Made by a program: the position numbers and the translations under genes
Shown here: positions 33,101 through 44,600 of the stretch, piece after piece
Numbering within the stretch: the stretch's first letter is position 1
Layout of the letters: each line of letters starts with the position of its first letter
Assembly (NCBI GenBank): GCA_025765595.1
Contig: JAIVFH010000145.1
Location: forward strand, 1-64,000
Reading direction: 5' to 3'
DNA from: Obelidium mucronatum
Taxonomy: Eukaryota > Chytridiomycota > Chytridiomycetes > Chytridiales > Chytriomycetaceae
DNA length: 64,000 nucleotides
Notes under the pieces: generated by a model
The model's input: only the letters and a program-made list of their open reading frames with translations
Database searches by the model: none
Told to the model about the DNA's origin: nothing

Positions 33101-34332
33101 AAGTCAAAGGCGTATCCAACAACAGCGGGCCCGGCCGGAAAGTATCTACCGCCTGCCAGAATGGTCCAATGCTGGGCATGGTCGAAGCACCCACCCCAGA
33201 AGCATCAATGTGTCAAGCGGAACCAAAACACTCCCCGATCCGGTCTTCGCCATTGGATCCCAGCAATTACACCCCCACAGCAGAGTTGTTGACTGCGATG
33301 GAGCCGGACTTGGATGAAGTCTTGAGCACTTCGTCCATTGGCGCTGGTGGTGCTGGGGTTGATGACAGCTGTTCCTCGTCAAACGAGCTTTTGGCGGATG
33401 AAGCCCTTGTATCCAAAGAAGCACGCAAAAAACGTCTTGACAAGCTGTCAAAAGTGTTTGGTCAACGTATGCAAAGCCACAATGTGATTGCGGAAGCCAA
33501 TAAAATGATCAAGATCCAGTCGTTTGCCCAGAAAGTGGAAGTAAGGAAAAAGAGCAGCAAGATTGAGGCCCGCATGGGACATAACTTGACGGCTGCTGAA
33601 AAGGCGTCTGTCGCAATGAAGGTCAAGAAGAATGTTGTTCAAGAAACGGATATTTTGAAGGAGTTGCAGGATGAAGAGGATCAAGTTGGACAGACTCCTG
33701 CGGCGGATGAGGCTGGGGAGCGGTTGTTCCAGTTTGTTACGAGTTTGGGGAGCACAATTCAAAACACGATTGAGGTGGATGACTTTTTGGACCTTGTTAG
33801 TGTGATTGCTGGAGAAATCACAGGAAAGGGACAGGTTGAAGTGGATGAAGATATGGACCCCGATTACATCAGGGCCGCCAAATCGAAACGGATTACAAAG
33901 CTGAAAAAGTTCTTCAAAATGTCTGGAGTGACAATCTACGATTACATTGATACACAAATTATTCGGGTTCTGGAATTGCAGATTCGGATTCTTGTGTCGG
34001 ATCAAACGGAGCTGGATGTTCTCAAGGAAGAGATTGTTACTTTACGTGGGATTTTGAATGGACGAAGTCCAGACTTTCAAGGACAGATTAGTGGGTTGCG
34101 GCAGCCGTCTTTTTCGGCTGCATCTGCGAGGAATTCTGTCAACAGCAGTGCTGCAGCATACGGGAGTGCCCGAACGAGTGATTCAAACTACCGAACTAGT
34201 ACTTCTGTTCCTCAGGAACGGTCTCGCCATGGATCATCATCGCAACTGAGCAGTCTGCAAGAGACTTCAGAAAAAGCTGCATCCCCTCTAATGGCTAAAT
34301 TTGCGTCACTGACTGGTGGCGGGTCTAAATAG
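30103..34332 (+). CDS. RGS-domain protein with repeated basic FG-motifs, 5 exons
   Basis: Exons 30103-30361, 30761-31069, 31542-32045, 32152-32749, 32847-34332, all in phase, about 1,050 residues. A hydrophobic segment at about 66-86 (VVSFMRLSVLVGSTLLVVTV) may be a membrane helix. Poly-Gln follows in exon 2. Exon 3 holds an RGS domain (LLQFALSEYSVEHLLLHLDIE, YIYLMYFGATAPIPI, FLHPRFLKSPGYQAL), which in other proteins speeds GTP hydrolysis on G-alpha. Downstream a basic motif recurs: KKLNKFFGQRV, EKLRRNIFGDQI, KKLTEMLGQAV, DKLSKVFGQRM, TKLKKFFKMSG. A Ser-rich tail ends the protein. Introns 1 and 2 are unusually long for this genome (399 and 472 bp) because they hold 11 and 10 GNA-loop hairpins. 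Confidence 0.85.
30402..30656 (+). repeat. Array of 11 GNA-loop hairpins, RGS gene intron 1
   Basis: Eleven stems of the CCGCC/GGCGG type with loops GTA or GAA; no other loop occurs. Outer pairs vary together: G-C, T-A and A-T versions are all seen. One copy (about 30541) has lost stem bases. The array is preceded by a run of more than 20 T's and pyrimidine-rich spacers. Confidence 0.88.
31078..31405 (+). repeat. Array of 10 GAA-loop hairpins, RGS gene intron 2
   Basis: Ten copies of GCCGCCGAAGGCGGCG at about 33-bp spacing, each separated by TTTTTTTC-type pyrimidine tracts ending CAT. All loops are GAA. The unit keeps frames open across the intron, so long translated frames over it (MPPKAANLFF repeats) are artefacts. 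Confidence 0.9.
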
Positions 34333-34460
34333 ACGGTTTTCCTTCGTATACATTCTTTATCCATTTCTTCTTTTACCAATAGTCAACAAGTTTCACAGTT
34401 CAATAACCTATGCATTAAAAATTTCGCTCGCTATAACGCTTTTGATTTTTATTGTTTTGC

Positions 34461-35492
34461 TCACTTGTGGAACATTGCAGAGAATCTGTTTGGCTCAGCG
34501 GCTGGAGCAACAATTTCAGCTTCTTCAACAATTGGGAAAACAGTCAAACAGCAACGGCATCTCTTTGCAGCAATTGGGCATTCTTCAGCGCATTCGTCAC
34601 AAGCCTTGGTGGTTGGAGCAGCATCCACCTTCTTTTTCAAGAACATGTTGGAGTAGAACTGAACGAAAAAGAACATGACCAAGCTGATCAAAATAAAGTT
34701 GATGACGGCTTGGATAAAGTTTCCGTAGTTCCATCTGAAAAAAGAAAACTGTCAGACGAGAGAGTAAACACAACACTGAGGATCAAGGACATACGTAGCC
34801 TAGAAAAATAATGGAATATATGAGAAAAATACACTTGATTTAAAATAAAAATATATACATACCGCTCCATCACCAGTAGCAGCCTGTTATGAGACAAACG
34901 AGAACGGAAAAGAAAAATTTGTTGGCTTGCAGTCAGTATGACAGCATATGCACAGCAGACCAGAAAAAAACAAGGAAAGGAACTCAACTGCAATCGTCGC
35001 ATAGTTGTGAGCAGAACCAGTTCCACAGGTTGTAGAGTTTGAAGCACAGTGCATGACAAGAAACAAGTTACCCAAGTTCTTTTGACCAATGAGTCCAATG
35101 ATTGGAGTGATCAAGTCATTGACAAAGGAGTTCACAATGGCAGTGAAGGCAGCTCCCATCACGACACCGACAGCGAGATCCTTTTTGTTTTTTTTATCAG
35201 TTTTTGTCTCTCTGAAGCGCAACAAGAAGAGACTTACGACAACTGAACCGCGACTGATGAATGCGGCAAACGCCTCACCAACGCCCATTGTGGCTGTTCC
35301 AGCCCGCTTGAGCCCCTGGCCAACGTTCGCAACAGCAGAGTGAGTCATGCGCTTGATCTTGTTCGCTGCGGCTTTTTGGCTCTTGGCTGAGCGGATGCTG
35401 GCCGGAGCCTGGGCAGTTGTCTCGGGGGCCAATGGCTCAGTTTCGGCTGGTGGCGGAAAGCTTGGTGGGAGGCGGTTGTTCAAGGCGTCCAT
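34461..35492 (-). CDS. mscL: MscL-family mechanosensitive channel, copy 1, 5 exons including 5-nt micro-exon
   Basis: Exons 35492-35238, 35180-34989, 34883-34863 (21 nt), 34799-34795 (5 nt, GCTAC) and 34734-34461; about 248 residues. After an 80-residue Pro/Ala-rich N-terminus comes the classic MscL start: FAAFISRGSVVDLAVGVVMGAAF and NDLITPIIGLIG (pore helix TM1), a periplasm-like loop with Cys pairs, then WNYGNFIQAVINFILISLV (TM2). The C-terminus has a zinc-ribbon-like CDECAEECPIAAKRCRCC. MscL opens under membrane tension to release osmolytes. The start is the ATG at 35492; the frame upstream lacks one. The close paralog is at 53149-54042. Confidence 0.9.
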
Positions 35493-36274
35493 TCCGTTTT
35501 CGTTTGTTCTTTTTGGTGAGAAAAAAGTGAAAGAGTGGGGCTTGTGTGGGGGTGCTTCAGTTGACAATTTGCAACGAAAAAGGATAGAACAAGAAAAGGC
35601 GGGGAGTCATCCCTATTGCATCAAGCCTTCTATTCTACGGCCATTAACATCGAAAGAAATTGTCCCGTCAAGAAGGTAGAGCCAAATTGTTTTGAAATTG
35701 TTATCCTTTTTAGCCACAAAAATTGTGTCTTCATCCCAAAATAAAAACGGGACCTTTTGTGTCTGATTGTCATCCCAATATCCGTATCTAATATACATTG
35801 CAAGAAATGCATCTATATGCATAGGTGTAATAACAAGTCAACTTTGCCGTTCACACTATTTTGCATGACTCTCCTACCACCTGCAATAAATTAGTATCAG
35901 ACGACGATCTAACCAAAGTGCACCCCGGTTTTATAGAAACGTCACGACCACCAACCCCGAGGAAGCGATGCAACGATTTCCCTCTCACCAATATCAGCTT
36001 TCCCAAACGCGGCATTTGCATTCCAGATAAGAAAAAATGCAACTTTAATTTGATATTTGGAATAACGTCGCGACAAGTGCTGAGGTTTTCACTTCATTGG
36101 TGGCAGAGTATGCGGCGACGCTTTTGGGACGGTAGTATCTGCTCAATGACTACTTTTCCATTCTGAGCATGTTCAATTGCCAAATAAGATATCACTTTAT
36201 TTCTTGTTGATTAGCATCAGACAGGCATAATGAACTTGATTTCGGGTTAATTGTATTGTACTTCTAAAAAATGT
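35493..36274. other. Intergenic, no firm gene
   Basis: Between the MscL start and the RhoGAP stop. A 69-codon minus-strand frame (35613-35822, with FLFWDEDTIFVAKKDNNFK) reads somewhat like protein but has no recognised domain and no clear gene context. Confidence 0.3.
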
Positions 36275-37905
36275 TCATTTCCGTATTTGTGTCGATTGAT
36301 CGTTCAACCATTTATCCACAGAGCTCTTAGCGAGTGAAGAATTATCTATAGCATCTAGCCGATCCTTGGAATCACCAATACCATGATCAGTCTGACGAGG
36401 AAGAGAAGAAACAGTCCCTCTTCCAACCAAATCCACGTCCCCAAAAACTTCCTCAGCATACATGATCAAAAAAATACAGCTCTCTTTTGAAGTTGAGAAT
36501 ATGCAATATGCCAAATCGTCTGGTTTCATGGAGTTTAGGTCACTGTATTCTGCAACTCGCCCGAGATGTAGGAAGACGTATGCGAAAGTGTGTAAGTGGT
36601 GCTGGGATGGTAATTTATCAGTTAGAAATTTTCGAATTTGGTGAATATTGTCCTCTGTTGGTGGGTCTATATTGCCAGTGTACTGGGCTGTTGTGTTTGG
36701 TGAAGACAGGATTAAATAACAAAAGACCAAAAAAATGGCTCAAACGCACCATCAATGATAAAATCAAATTCATTCCAGAATCCAAGTGGTATAAAACCAT
36801 CTTCAACTTTTGCTAGGAATGCAGTCAGGACCCCAGTAACAACTGCTGCTTCCGCATCCTTGAATGTGACAGAGAATCCAGGAGTCGTTGCATCATCCAG
36901 AATATCGTAGTCCCATAAACCAACACCGTCGTTTGTTGCCGAACTGTAACAAATACTTTCTTGCAATGGACTTGTATTGGATCCACTTCTTCCAATCATG
37001 GATGTAGCGCTGGCTGTCCCTGAAGAATCAGAGTTTCGGGGCCCTCCACCTGCCAGAAGCTTGGGATGCATTGTGGTCGTTGAGCTACGTGCAATCCCGA
37101 TTGCTGCTGATCCTCGACTGGAAGAGACAGTAGCAGTATTAGGATTAACTGAGCAAGGTGCTTCGAACGCTTGACACGCTTTTTTGATACGTTCAGTACT
37201 TCCTACGACGCGATATAGATCCATACCCCAGATCAAATTGAAATTTTCCAGGTATTCGATGCATTGGATTATGATATTGGGGATGCCGTTCTTTCCTGCT
37301 ATTCTGGATGCCTTTTCTATGGTAGTACCGAATAAAACGCCAGCTCTGGGAGCTAGATTCGGTTTAATGAATAAAGGTGTAACTGTCGTCAGTGCTTGTT
37401 TTCGGCTAGTGGAGGGTCTTTTGGGTCTTGGCATAGACTCGGTTTTGTTGGATTGGATTCTTGGGGGATCAGATTTGAAAATAGGTCCATCAATGTCAAA
37501 GGAGTTGCCCAAATACTGCTGATGAGCCTTTTCAATTGACAGTTGGCTTTCAGTCGTGCTAATTGCATGAGATGGTGCGGAGAGCTTTTCTTTTTGCTGG
37601 TGTGGTCTTTTGGTGGAAGTTTTAGCCGAGAGCAAGTGTTTTGTATTCATTGGTGACGCCGGAGTGTGTACCAATGGTTGATTGTGATTGAAACCTAAAT
37701 TCTGAAGGGGCACTCAATCAATACCAATATTCCATTTTTTGAACAAAATTGAGGTGCTTAAAGGAAGAAAGAATAAAGAATATACGGTGTTTGCCGTCGG
37801 TGGATACAGGAACGGAGGACTTGAAGGAAGAATACAGAAACAAGCCAAACGCCTGAATCAGAGTAACACCCGCCTTTGGCGGGAAGGCGACCTTCGGGCG
37901 GAGCA
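36275..37905 (-). CDS. RhoGAP-domain protein with split GAP domain (5' end unresolved)
   Basis: Last exon 36684-36275; preceding exon 37712-36745 approximately; a further 5' exon (about 37905-37790) fits in phase but has no ATG. The GAP domain starts VLFGTTIEKASRIAGKNGIPNII and contains the arginine-finger region DLYRVVGS, then a Ser-rich insert of about 90 residues, then the helix AAVVTGVLTAFLAKV and, in the last exon, LTDKLPSQHHLHTFAYVFLHLGRVAEYS. RhoGAPs switch off Rho-type GTPases and so shape actin and polarity. The insertion between the Arg-finger helix and the next helix is unusual, and the middle of the domain is degenerate, so activity is uncertain. Confidence 0.7.
37860..37905 (-). 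repeat. Degenerate GNA-type hairpins upstream of RhoGAP gene
   Basis: CCCGCCTTTGGCGGG (sense loop AAA on the minus strand) followed by CGACCTTCGGGCG (sense loop GAA, one stem mismatch). It is the only place where the loop departs from GNA. The position relative to exons is unresolved. Confidence 0.55.
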
Positions 37906-38178
37906 ATGAAAAACGTTACTCAAGCGTTTGCGAAGAAAGCCACTTTCGTTGTGTAAAAGATATGGTTGTTATATGCCTTTTTTTACGCAACACAATGGCT
38001 TCCTCCCTTTGTTTAGGCATCCATTAACTCAAAACAACGAACGATAAGCTGATTGCGATCGATAAGCGCGTATCTCTACAAAGTGCTCCAAGAAAAACCC
38101 TACTTTCAAAGAATTCGGAAAAAGTCATAAAAGCAAAGCATTGAATTCAAAATTCAAGCAAAAGATAAGAAATAGACC
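37906..38178. other. Divergent promoter region, RhoGAP / glycogen synthase
   Basis: AT-rich sequence between the two divergent genes; no further gene seen. Confidence 0.4.
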
Positions 38179-41040
38179 ATGATGAGCGTAACCACACGGA
38201 CAGGCGGAGCATCGGACTCGCAAATCCTGCTGTTTGAGGTACGTGTGTTGTGAACGAGGGAGGGGTGGAGGGACTGGGTGGTCTAACCAAGAGACTTGTA
38301 GATTGCGTGGGAAGTGGCAAACAAGGTTGGCGGCATCTACACTGTGATCAAGACAAAGGTGCCAGTGACTGTGGCCGAGTACGGCGACCGCTACTGCCTG
38401 ATTGGGCCGCTGTCGTACAAGGTGATGTTTGTTGTTTGTGTGCAGCCTTATCTGTTTTGACTCCTAGCGAACGCCTAACAAAACTCCGAACAAACACAGA
38501 CGGCGCACCTCGAAGTCGACCCGATCGCCGACGACGCCATCGAGAGCGAGGCGCTGCGCAAGACGCTTGCGAACCTCAAGCAGCGCGGCATCCGCTACCT
38601 GTACGGCCGCTGGCTGACCGACGGCAACCCGCGCGTGCTGCTGTTTGATGTTGGCAGTGCGCACCACCGCATGAACGAGGTTTCTTTTTTTTTTTTTTTT
38701 TTTGGTTGGGGTGATCGTACTGATGCAAAACAACACAGTGGAAGGCAGATCTGTGGCAGACAGCAGGCATCCCATCGCCCCCCGATGACCACGAAACAAA
38801 CGAAGCCATCGTGTTTGGCTACCTGGTGGCATGGTTCCTCGGAGAGATCAAACACACCTACGATGCTCTGGTACGCTGTCCCAGTGACTCATTCCACCCC
38901 CACAATCCATTAAAACAAAATACCAATCAAACGATCAAATAGGCCCCTACAGTTGCTCAAAGACCTCACTTGATTGCACACTTTCATGAATGGCTTGTCG
39001 GTGTTGCTCTTGTTCTCCTCAGAAAGAGAAACTTTGATATTGCCACCGTCTTTACTACCCATGCTACACTTCTTGGAAGATATCTCTGTGCAGGAGATGT
39101 CGACTTTTACAACAATTTGAAGTACTTTGATGTCGATGCCGAAGCAGGAAAACGTGGAATTTACCATCGTTATTGTATTGAACGTGCTGCTACTCATTGT
39201 GCTGATGTGTTTACCACTGTTTCTCATATTACTGCGTATGAGTCCGAATGGTTATTGAAGAGAAAGCCTGGTAAGGATCATTGCTGAAGTGTTATGCCGC
39301 AGGCGGGACTCTTTTTTTTTGTCAACCGCCGAAAGCGGCGAATACTCTTATGACTACTGCCGAAGGCGGAGAATATACTTTTACTCTTCCTTTTTTCCCA
39401 TCTAAACAAACAACAACACACACAACAGACGGAGTCCTTCCAAACGGATTAAACGTGGTCAAATTCAGTGCATTGCATGAGTTCCAAAACTTACATGCAA
39501 AGAGCAAGGACAAGATTACCGAATTTGTCCGTGGTCACTTTTATGGGCACTTGGACTTTGACTTGGACAACACCTTGTACTTTTTCACTGCCGGCAGATA
39601 TGAATACCGTAACAAGGGTGTTGACATGTTTATCGAATCTTTGGCCCGTAAGTAGCTTTTGTTGCCATCGAAGGCGTTTGATTATCCTCTTCTTGACTTC
39701 CATATTTTTTTATTGCCTTTCAACTGACTTTCACTCTCTTAGGCCTCAACCACCGCTTAAAATCACAAAACTCCAAGACAACGGTTGTTGCCTTCATCAT
39801 CATGCCTGCAAAGACACATAGTTACACTGTTGAAGCACTCAAGGGTCAAGCCGTCATGAAGCAACTCCGTGACACAATTAACGAAGTGCAAAACAACATT
39901 GGAAAGCGTCTCTTTGAACAAGCCGCCAAGGGAAAATTCCCAACTGACCCGAAATCCATGATCCTTGATGAAGATCTTGTCCACCTCAAGCGCCGTATCT
40001 TTGCATTGAAGCGTGACAGTCTCCCGCCCATTGTCACCCACAACCTCGTTGATGATGCAACAGACCCGATCCTGAACCAAATTCGAAGCGTTCGTCTCTT
40101 CAACGATGAAAGCGATCGCGTCAAGATTATTTTCCACCCTGAATTCCTGAACAGCAACAACCCAGTCCTTGGAATGGATTACGAAGAGTTTGTCCGTGGT
40201 TGTCACTTGGGAGTCTTCCCTAGTTACTATGAGCCATGGGGTTACACCCCCGGAGAGTGCACAGTCATGGGTGTCCCATCGATCACAACAAACCTGTCTG
40301 GTTTCGGTTGCTTCATGGAAGAAATGATTTCGATCCCAAGCGATTACGGTATCTACATTGTGGATCGTCGAATGAAGTCTGTGGATGAGTCGTGTGAGCA
40401 ATTAGCGTCCTACATGGACGACTTCTGCTCCAAAACCCGTCGTCAAAGAATTAACCAACGTAACCGTACTGAACGTCTCTCAGACCTACTAGACTGGAAG
40501 CGTATGGGTCTCGACTACGTCAAGGCTCGATGGGTTGCTTTGCGTCGCAAGTTTCCTGAATTTGCTGCCGAATTGCAAAGACAGCAAGATTTGGAAGACG
40601 GCGAGGAAGTTGACTCTGATGATGAAGAAGTAGCAGCGAGACTGCGTGTCCAAATCCCAGAAGGAGAGCTGGGCCACGGATACGAAAGTGACGGTAACCC
40701 AATGATCCAAAACAGTGGAGATTTGAGCTCGTTGCGATACAATGCCAAGGTTCCGCGTCCAGCATCGGTCCCGGGAAGCCCGAAGCTGTTCAAGTCGTTT
40801 GCAACCGCCAACGATGATGAAGACGATGAGGAAAAGAGAATCGCTACAAACTCGAACCCAGCTGGTTTGTTTTACGATGCTGGACCAGATGGATATGACG
40901 AAGAGTACTTGCAGAGTGGAGCTGTTCACGGGAAAGTGGATGTCAACTCTGTGATGGCGAGTTTGAAGGCGATGGGGTTGAAAGGAACTAGCTCTGACTA
41001 TGCACCGCCACAGCAAAACTCTTCTGTTGGGGATCCATGA
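38179..41040 (+). CDS. GSY: Glycogen synthase (GT3), 7 exons
   Basis: Exons 38179-38238, 38302-38421, 38500-38679, 38739-38870, 38943-39270, 39429-39647, 39743-41040; in phase, 778 residues. Family marks: [19 protein letters not shown] near the start (donor-sugar Lys region), [51 protein letters not shown] and the [21 protein letters not shown] block with the catalytic Glu pair. A C-terminal tail rich in Ser, Asp and Glu with Arg-rich [31 protein letters not shown] resembles the regulated phosphorylation and glucose-6-phosphate region of fungal and animal enzymes. It elongates cytosolic glycogen from UDP-glucose. Intron 5 (39271-39428) contains eroded GNA-loop hairpins. Confidence 0.96.
39290..39376 (+). 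repeat. Eroded GNA-loop hairpins in glycogen synthase intron 5
   Basis: ATGCCGCAGGCGGG (loop GCA), ACCGCCGAAAGCGGCG (loop GAA with a stem mismatch) and TGCCGAAGGCGGAG (loop GAA, shortened stem), with pyrimidine spacers. The same sense orientation as the intact arrays. Confidence 0.65.
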
Positions 41041-41314
41041 TTTCTTCCATCCTTTTCTCTTTGTGGGTTTTTTTTTGGGTCGGTTTTATTCTATTTTCTA
41101 TTTTTTTTTTGTTGGTTCATGTTTGATTGTGTGTTTTTTTTTTCGATTTTTATTCTTCCCCCTCACACTCTCTCTCATGCGCTTCCTTCGATTTCGAAAG
41201 TAACATGCTCTGGAAATAACTCTGAATTGAAAGTAAATATTGTGTTTGTATCTTTTCTTTTTTCAACATTTCATTTCCTGTTGCTTGGAGTTTGCTTGAG
41301 GAACGGCAATCATG

Positions 41315-41319
41315 CTTTC
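41315..41319. repeat. Target site duplication CTTTC (left)
   Basis: The five bases before the left LTR are CTTTC; the five after the right LTR (46028-46032) are also CTTTC, as expected for copia integration. Confidence 0.9.
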
Positions 41320-41579
41320 TGTCGTTTTCTATTTGGATTGTTTAAGATCACAATACAAATAAACAATAAAAGATTTCAATCATAATGTATTCACCTATTT
41401 GGATTGTTTAAGATCACAATACAAATAAACAATAAAAGATTTCAATGGTTAAAAACTAAAGGGAAAACCGCCTCCTTAAATACGAATTCCAACATCAAAA
41501 GAATTTCATCTCGGTAAGTCCAAACGGCCACCCAAACTATTTCCAAACTCCACCAGATTAAATTTCCCTGATTATCACA
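41320..41579 (-). repeat. 3' LTR of copia element
   Basis: 260 bp, by orientation the 3' LTR. It contains an internal direct duplication of about 52 bp (CTATTTGGATTG...TTTCAAT) separated by 14 bp. Confidence 0.93.
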
Positions 41580-41659
41580 CACCCCCTAATTCGTATTTAC
41601 AGCGCGATGAACAACCCTCAAAACTCCCATCGAAACTTTTTTCTTTTTTTTTTTTTTTT

Positions 41660-44600
41660 TTAGCCACGTACAGGCCGAACTCCGATGAATTCCCTGTGCT
41701 TCGAAAACGCCGGATATGGTAAGTTCTTTGTTCCAATATCCGAACAGTTTCCCGTTCCCGCTACATGACTAACTTCGACAACGCCCGATCGCACATGGTC
41801 CCGAATAAACTCAACACGCACAACTTCATGCTTGATGCGTTCCAAAGCCTTGTCACTGTTCGCAATCTTCACAGCCGGCATATTGTCGCTGTAAAGCTTG
41901 AACGACTTGGTTTCAACCCCAAGTTCTTTTAACAACTCCAGTAACCACAATCCTTCACATAGACCGTAAAAGATTGCTGCAATCTCCGCCATAGCAGTCG
42001 ACGTTGCTGTTACCGAGTCCTGCTTCGATTTCCAACTCACAAGGTTACCGCCGAGAAAAACCATGTAGCTCCAGACAGACTTGCCGGATTCTAAGTCCCC
42101 AGCCCAGTCCGAATCAACCCAAACCTCAAGATCGAGATGACCACGATCATTGTAGTGAAGACCGTAAGTTGGCGTTGATGCCAAATAGCGAACCACTTCA
42201 ATTCCCGCGTTCCAATGCGACGCGTTCGCATTTGCGTTGTGCTTCCCCAAAGCTCCCAGGTAGAAACTAAGCTCCGGCCGAGACCATACCATTGGGTACA
42301 TCAATTTTCCGACCAGACTCCGGTAGTTGTTTTCTGTGGGTAAGTCCTCCACAGACGCCTTTTCCAACCTAAGTCCCGCAGGGAACGGTGTTTTTCTCTC
42401 CTTCCCGCCAGACAATTGATAATCCCCAATTACCTCTCGTATCGCTTGCGTTTGGTCAATGACCAACCACTGCTCCTCTAAATCCCTTGTGATTGTTGTC
42501 CCAACATATTTGGCAACATCACCCAAATCTTTCACACTAAATTTCGTCGTAAACGCCTTCCAAAACTCATCAAAATCCCTCTGATCCAGCTTGTTAAACA
42601 TCGTTAATATGTCGTCCACCCATACAACAATGATAATCGGTTTCCCCGATACTGATCCCTTCTTGACGAAAATACATTTCTCAGCAATTAATGCCAAGAA
42701 ACCAATACTCTCCATGAACGCCTTCAACATTCGTCGCCAACAATTACCCGCCTGACGCAGACCATACAACGCCTTCAACAGGTAACAAAACAACACCTTC
42801 CCATCTTCACCCAAAACTTCGAAACCTGGAGGTTGTTTCATCCAAACTTCCTCACCATCCAAGCTCGCACTAACGAATGCTCCCCTGACATCCGATTGAT
42901 GCATTTTCAATTTCCATACCACCGCTAACACAAAACATACCCGAATCGCCGCCAACTTTGCTACTGGCGCAAACGTTTCCAAATAATTCACCCCTTCAAC
43001 TTGCAGGTCACCGCGAGCACACAGACGCGCTTTCCTTTCATCCTCAGGTAGTACCGTTGGACCCGTTTTCTGATCGTAAACCCACGTCGATGGAACCGCT
43101 TTGACATTCTTAGGTTTGTCTGACCGTAAAACCCAAGTTCCATGTAGATCCACCAGAGTAGAAATTTCCTTGAACATGGCTTTCTCCCATTCACGTTTTT
43201 CTTCGGCATCAAGACGCAAGTACTCCTGATAGTTTTTAGGTACAGTTAGAAACGCAACATGACTTGACTCATCATCGGATTCAGCGTAGTTCTTTCGAGC
43301 GACGGATCTTCGTGGACGATTTTGAGTTGGTGTGGATGGAGGAGATGGCGCCGGTGTTCCAAAAACAGACGTAGTCGTTGACGATGGACCTTGCGACGCT
43401 GTGTCATAGTCTGTCGCCTCTTCACCTACATCATCACCAACACTCTCATCTATCACCCCCTCGTCCACAATATCCTCATCCGAATCACTTTCCATGTCCC
43501 CCGAAAAATCCCACATCTTATCCAAAACATCCGCTGTTTTTCCTTCAAACGCATTACCCAATTCGTCAAATCTCACACTTGTGGTAATAAAGATTTCCTT
43601 TGTCTCTACATCAACCACTTCATACGCATGCCCGCCTTGTACGTAATTCAAGAACCGACAAGCACGCGATCGCTTATCCAACTTCTTCTTTCCTTTCAAC
43701 AGCTCCTTTGGTACTCTCGCCCAGCAAGCTGCACCGAATACACGCATTGGCATCCGTTTGAAGTCCGGCTTCTTTCCGGTAAACCCCTCTATTGGCGTTA
43801 CTTCCAATTCCGCATATGGCGACCTGTTCGCAACATATGTCATACATGTCAAAGCCTTAACCCAATACTTAACAGGTAACTTCGACTCCAAAAGTGCTGT
43901 TCTCGCCTTATCGAAAAGAACCCTATTCGAAACTTCGGCCACTCCATGCTGTTGATGTTCGTAAGGCACGATGAATTGCTGTTCGACCCCCAGTGAGTCC
44001 ATCAATTCCGCAAATTCGCCAAACTTAAATTCCCTAGCATTATCTGACCGAACACACTTCAACTTTTCCCCAGACTGGCGTTCAGCCCAAGGTAACCACG
44101 ATCGAAAAATTTCCACTAATTTGCTTCCCGATCGCCGACTTACTGGAAACGAAAATCGCATTCCAGTACAGTCATCCGTCAAAACCAGAGCCACGGTTTC
44201 CCCATCGAGACCCGGTACGTTGACGATAACAAAATCCATATGGATCAAATCCATAGGTTTCTTCGCACGCTCATTTACCGATGATTTGAAGCTGCGATGC
44301 GTATGCTTCCCCTCTACACACGACTTACAAAAGTCAATCCCCTCATCCAACTGACCTTTGGACAAGGTAAGACCTTCCACCATCCCTTTTAGACGTTTCA
44401 TGTTCCCCAGGCTTAAGTGTCCAAGCCGCTGATGCCACAATTGAACATCCGGTACCGCCAGACCAATATGCTCAACATTTAGTGGTTCAATTTGAAGAAT
44501 CCAAAGACCCGCTTTGTTCTTCTTGGAGCACATGAATTCCTCGCCTTTCACCATGAAACGACGAACGCCATCTTGCGAAACAGTTGTAGCACCTTTCGCA

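Noticed and set aside
35613..35822. 69-codon minus-strand frame after the MscL gene
   Set aside because: Protein-like in style, but no family, no gene context and no conserved splice sites; left in the intergenic note.
38464..38855. Antisense frames over glycogen synthase exons 3 and 4
   Set aside because: The plus strand encodes conserved GT3 sequence with matching intron phases.
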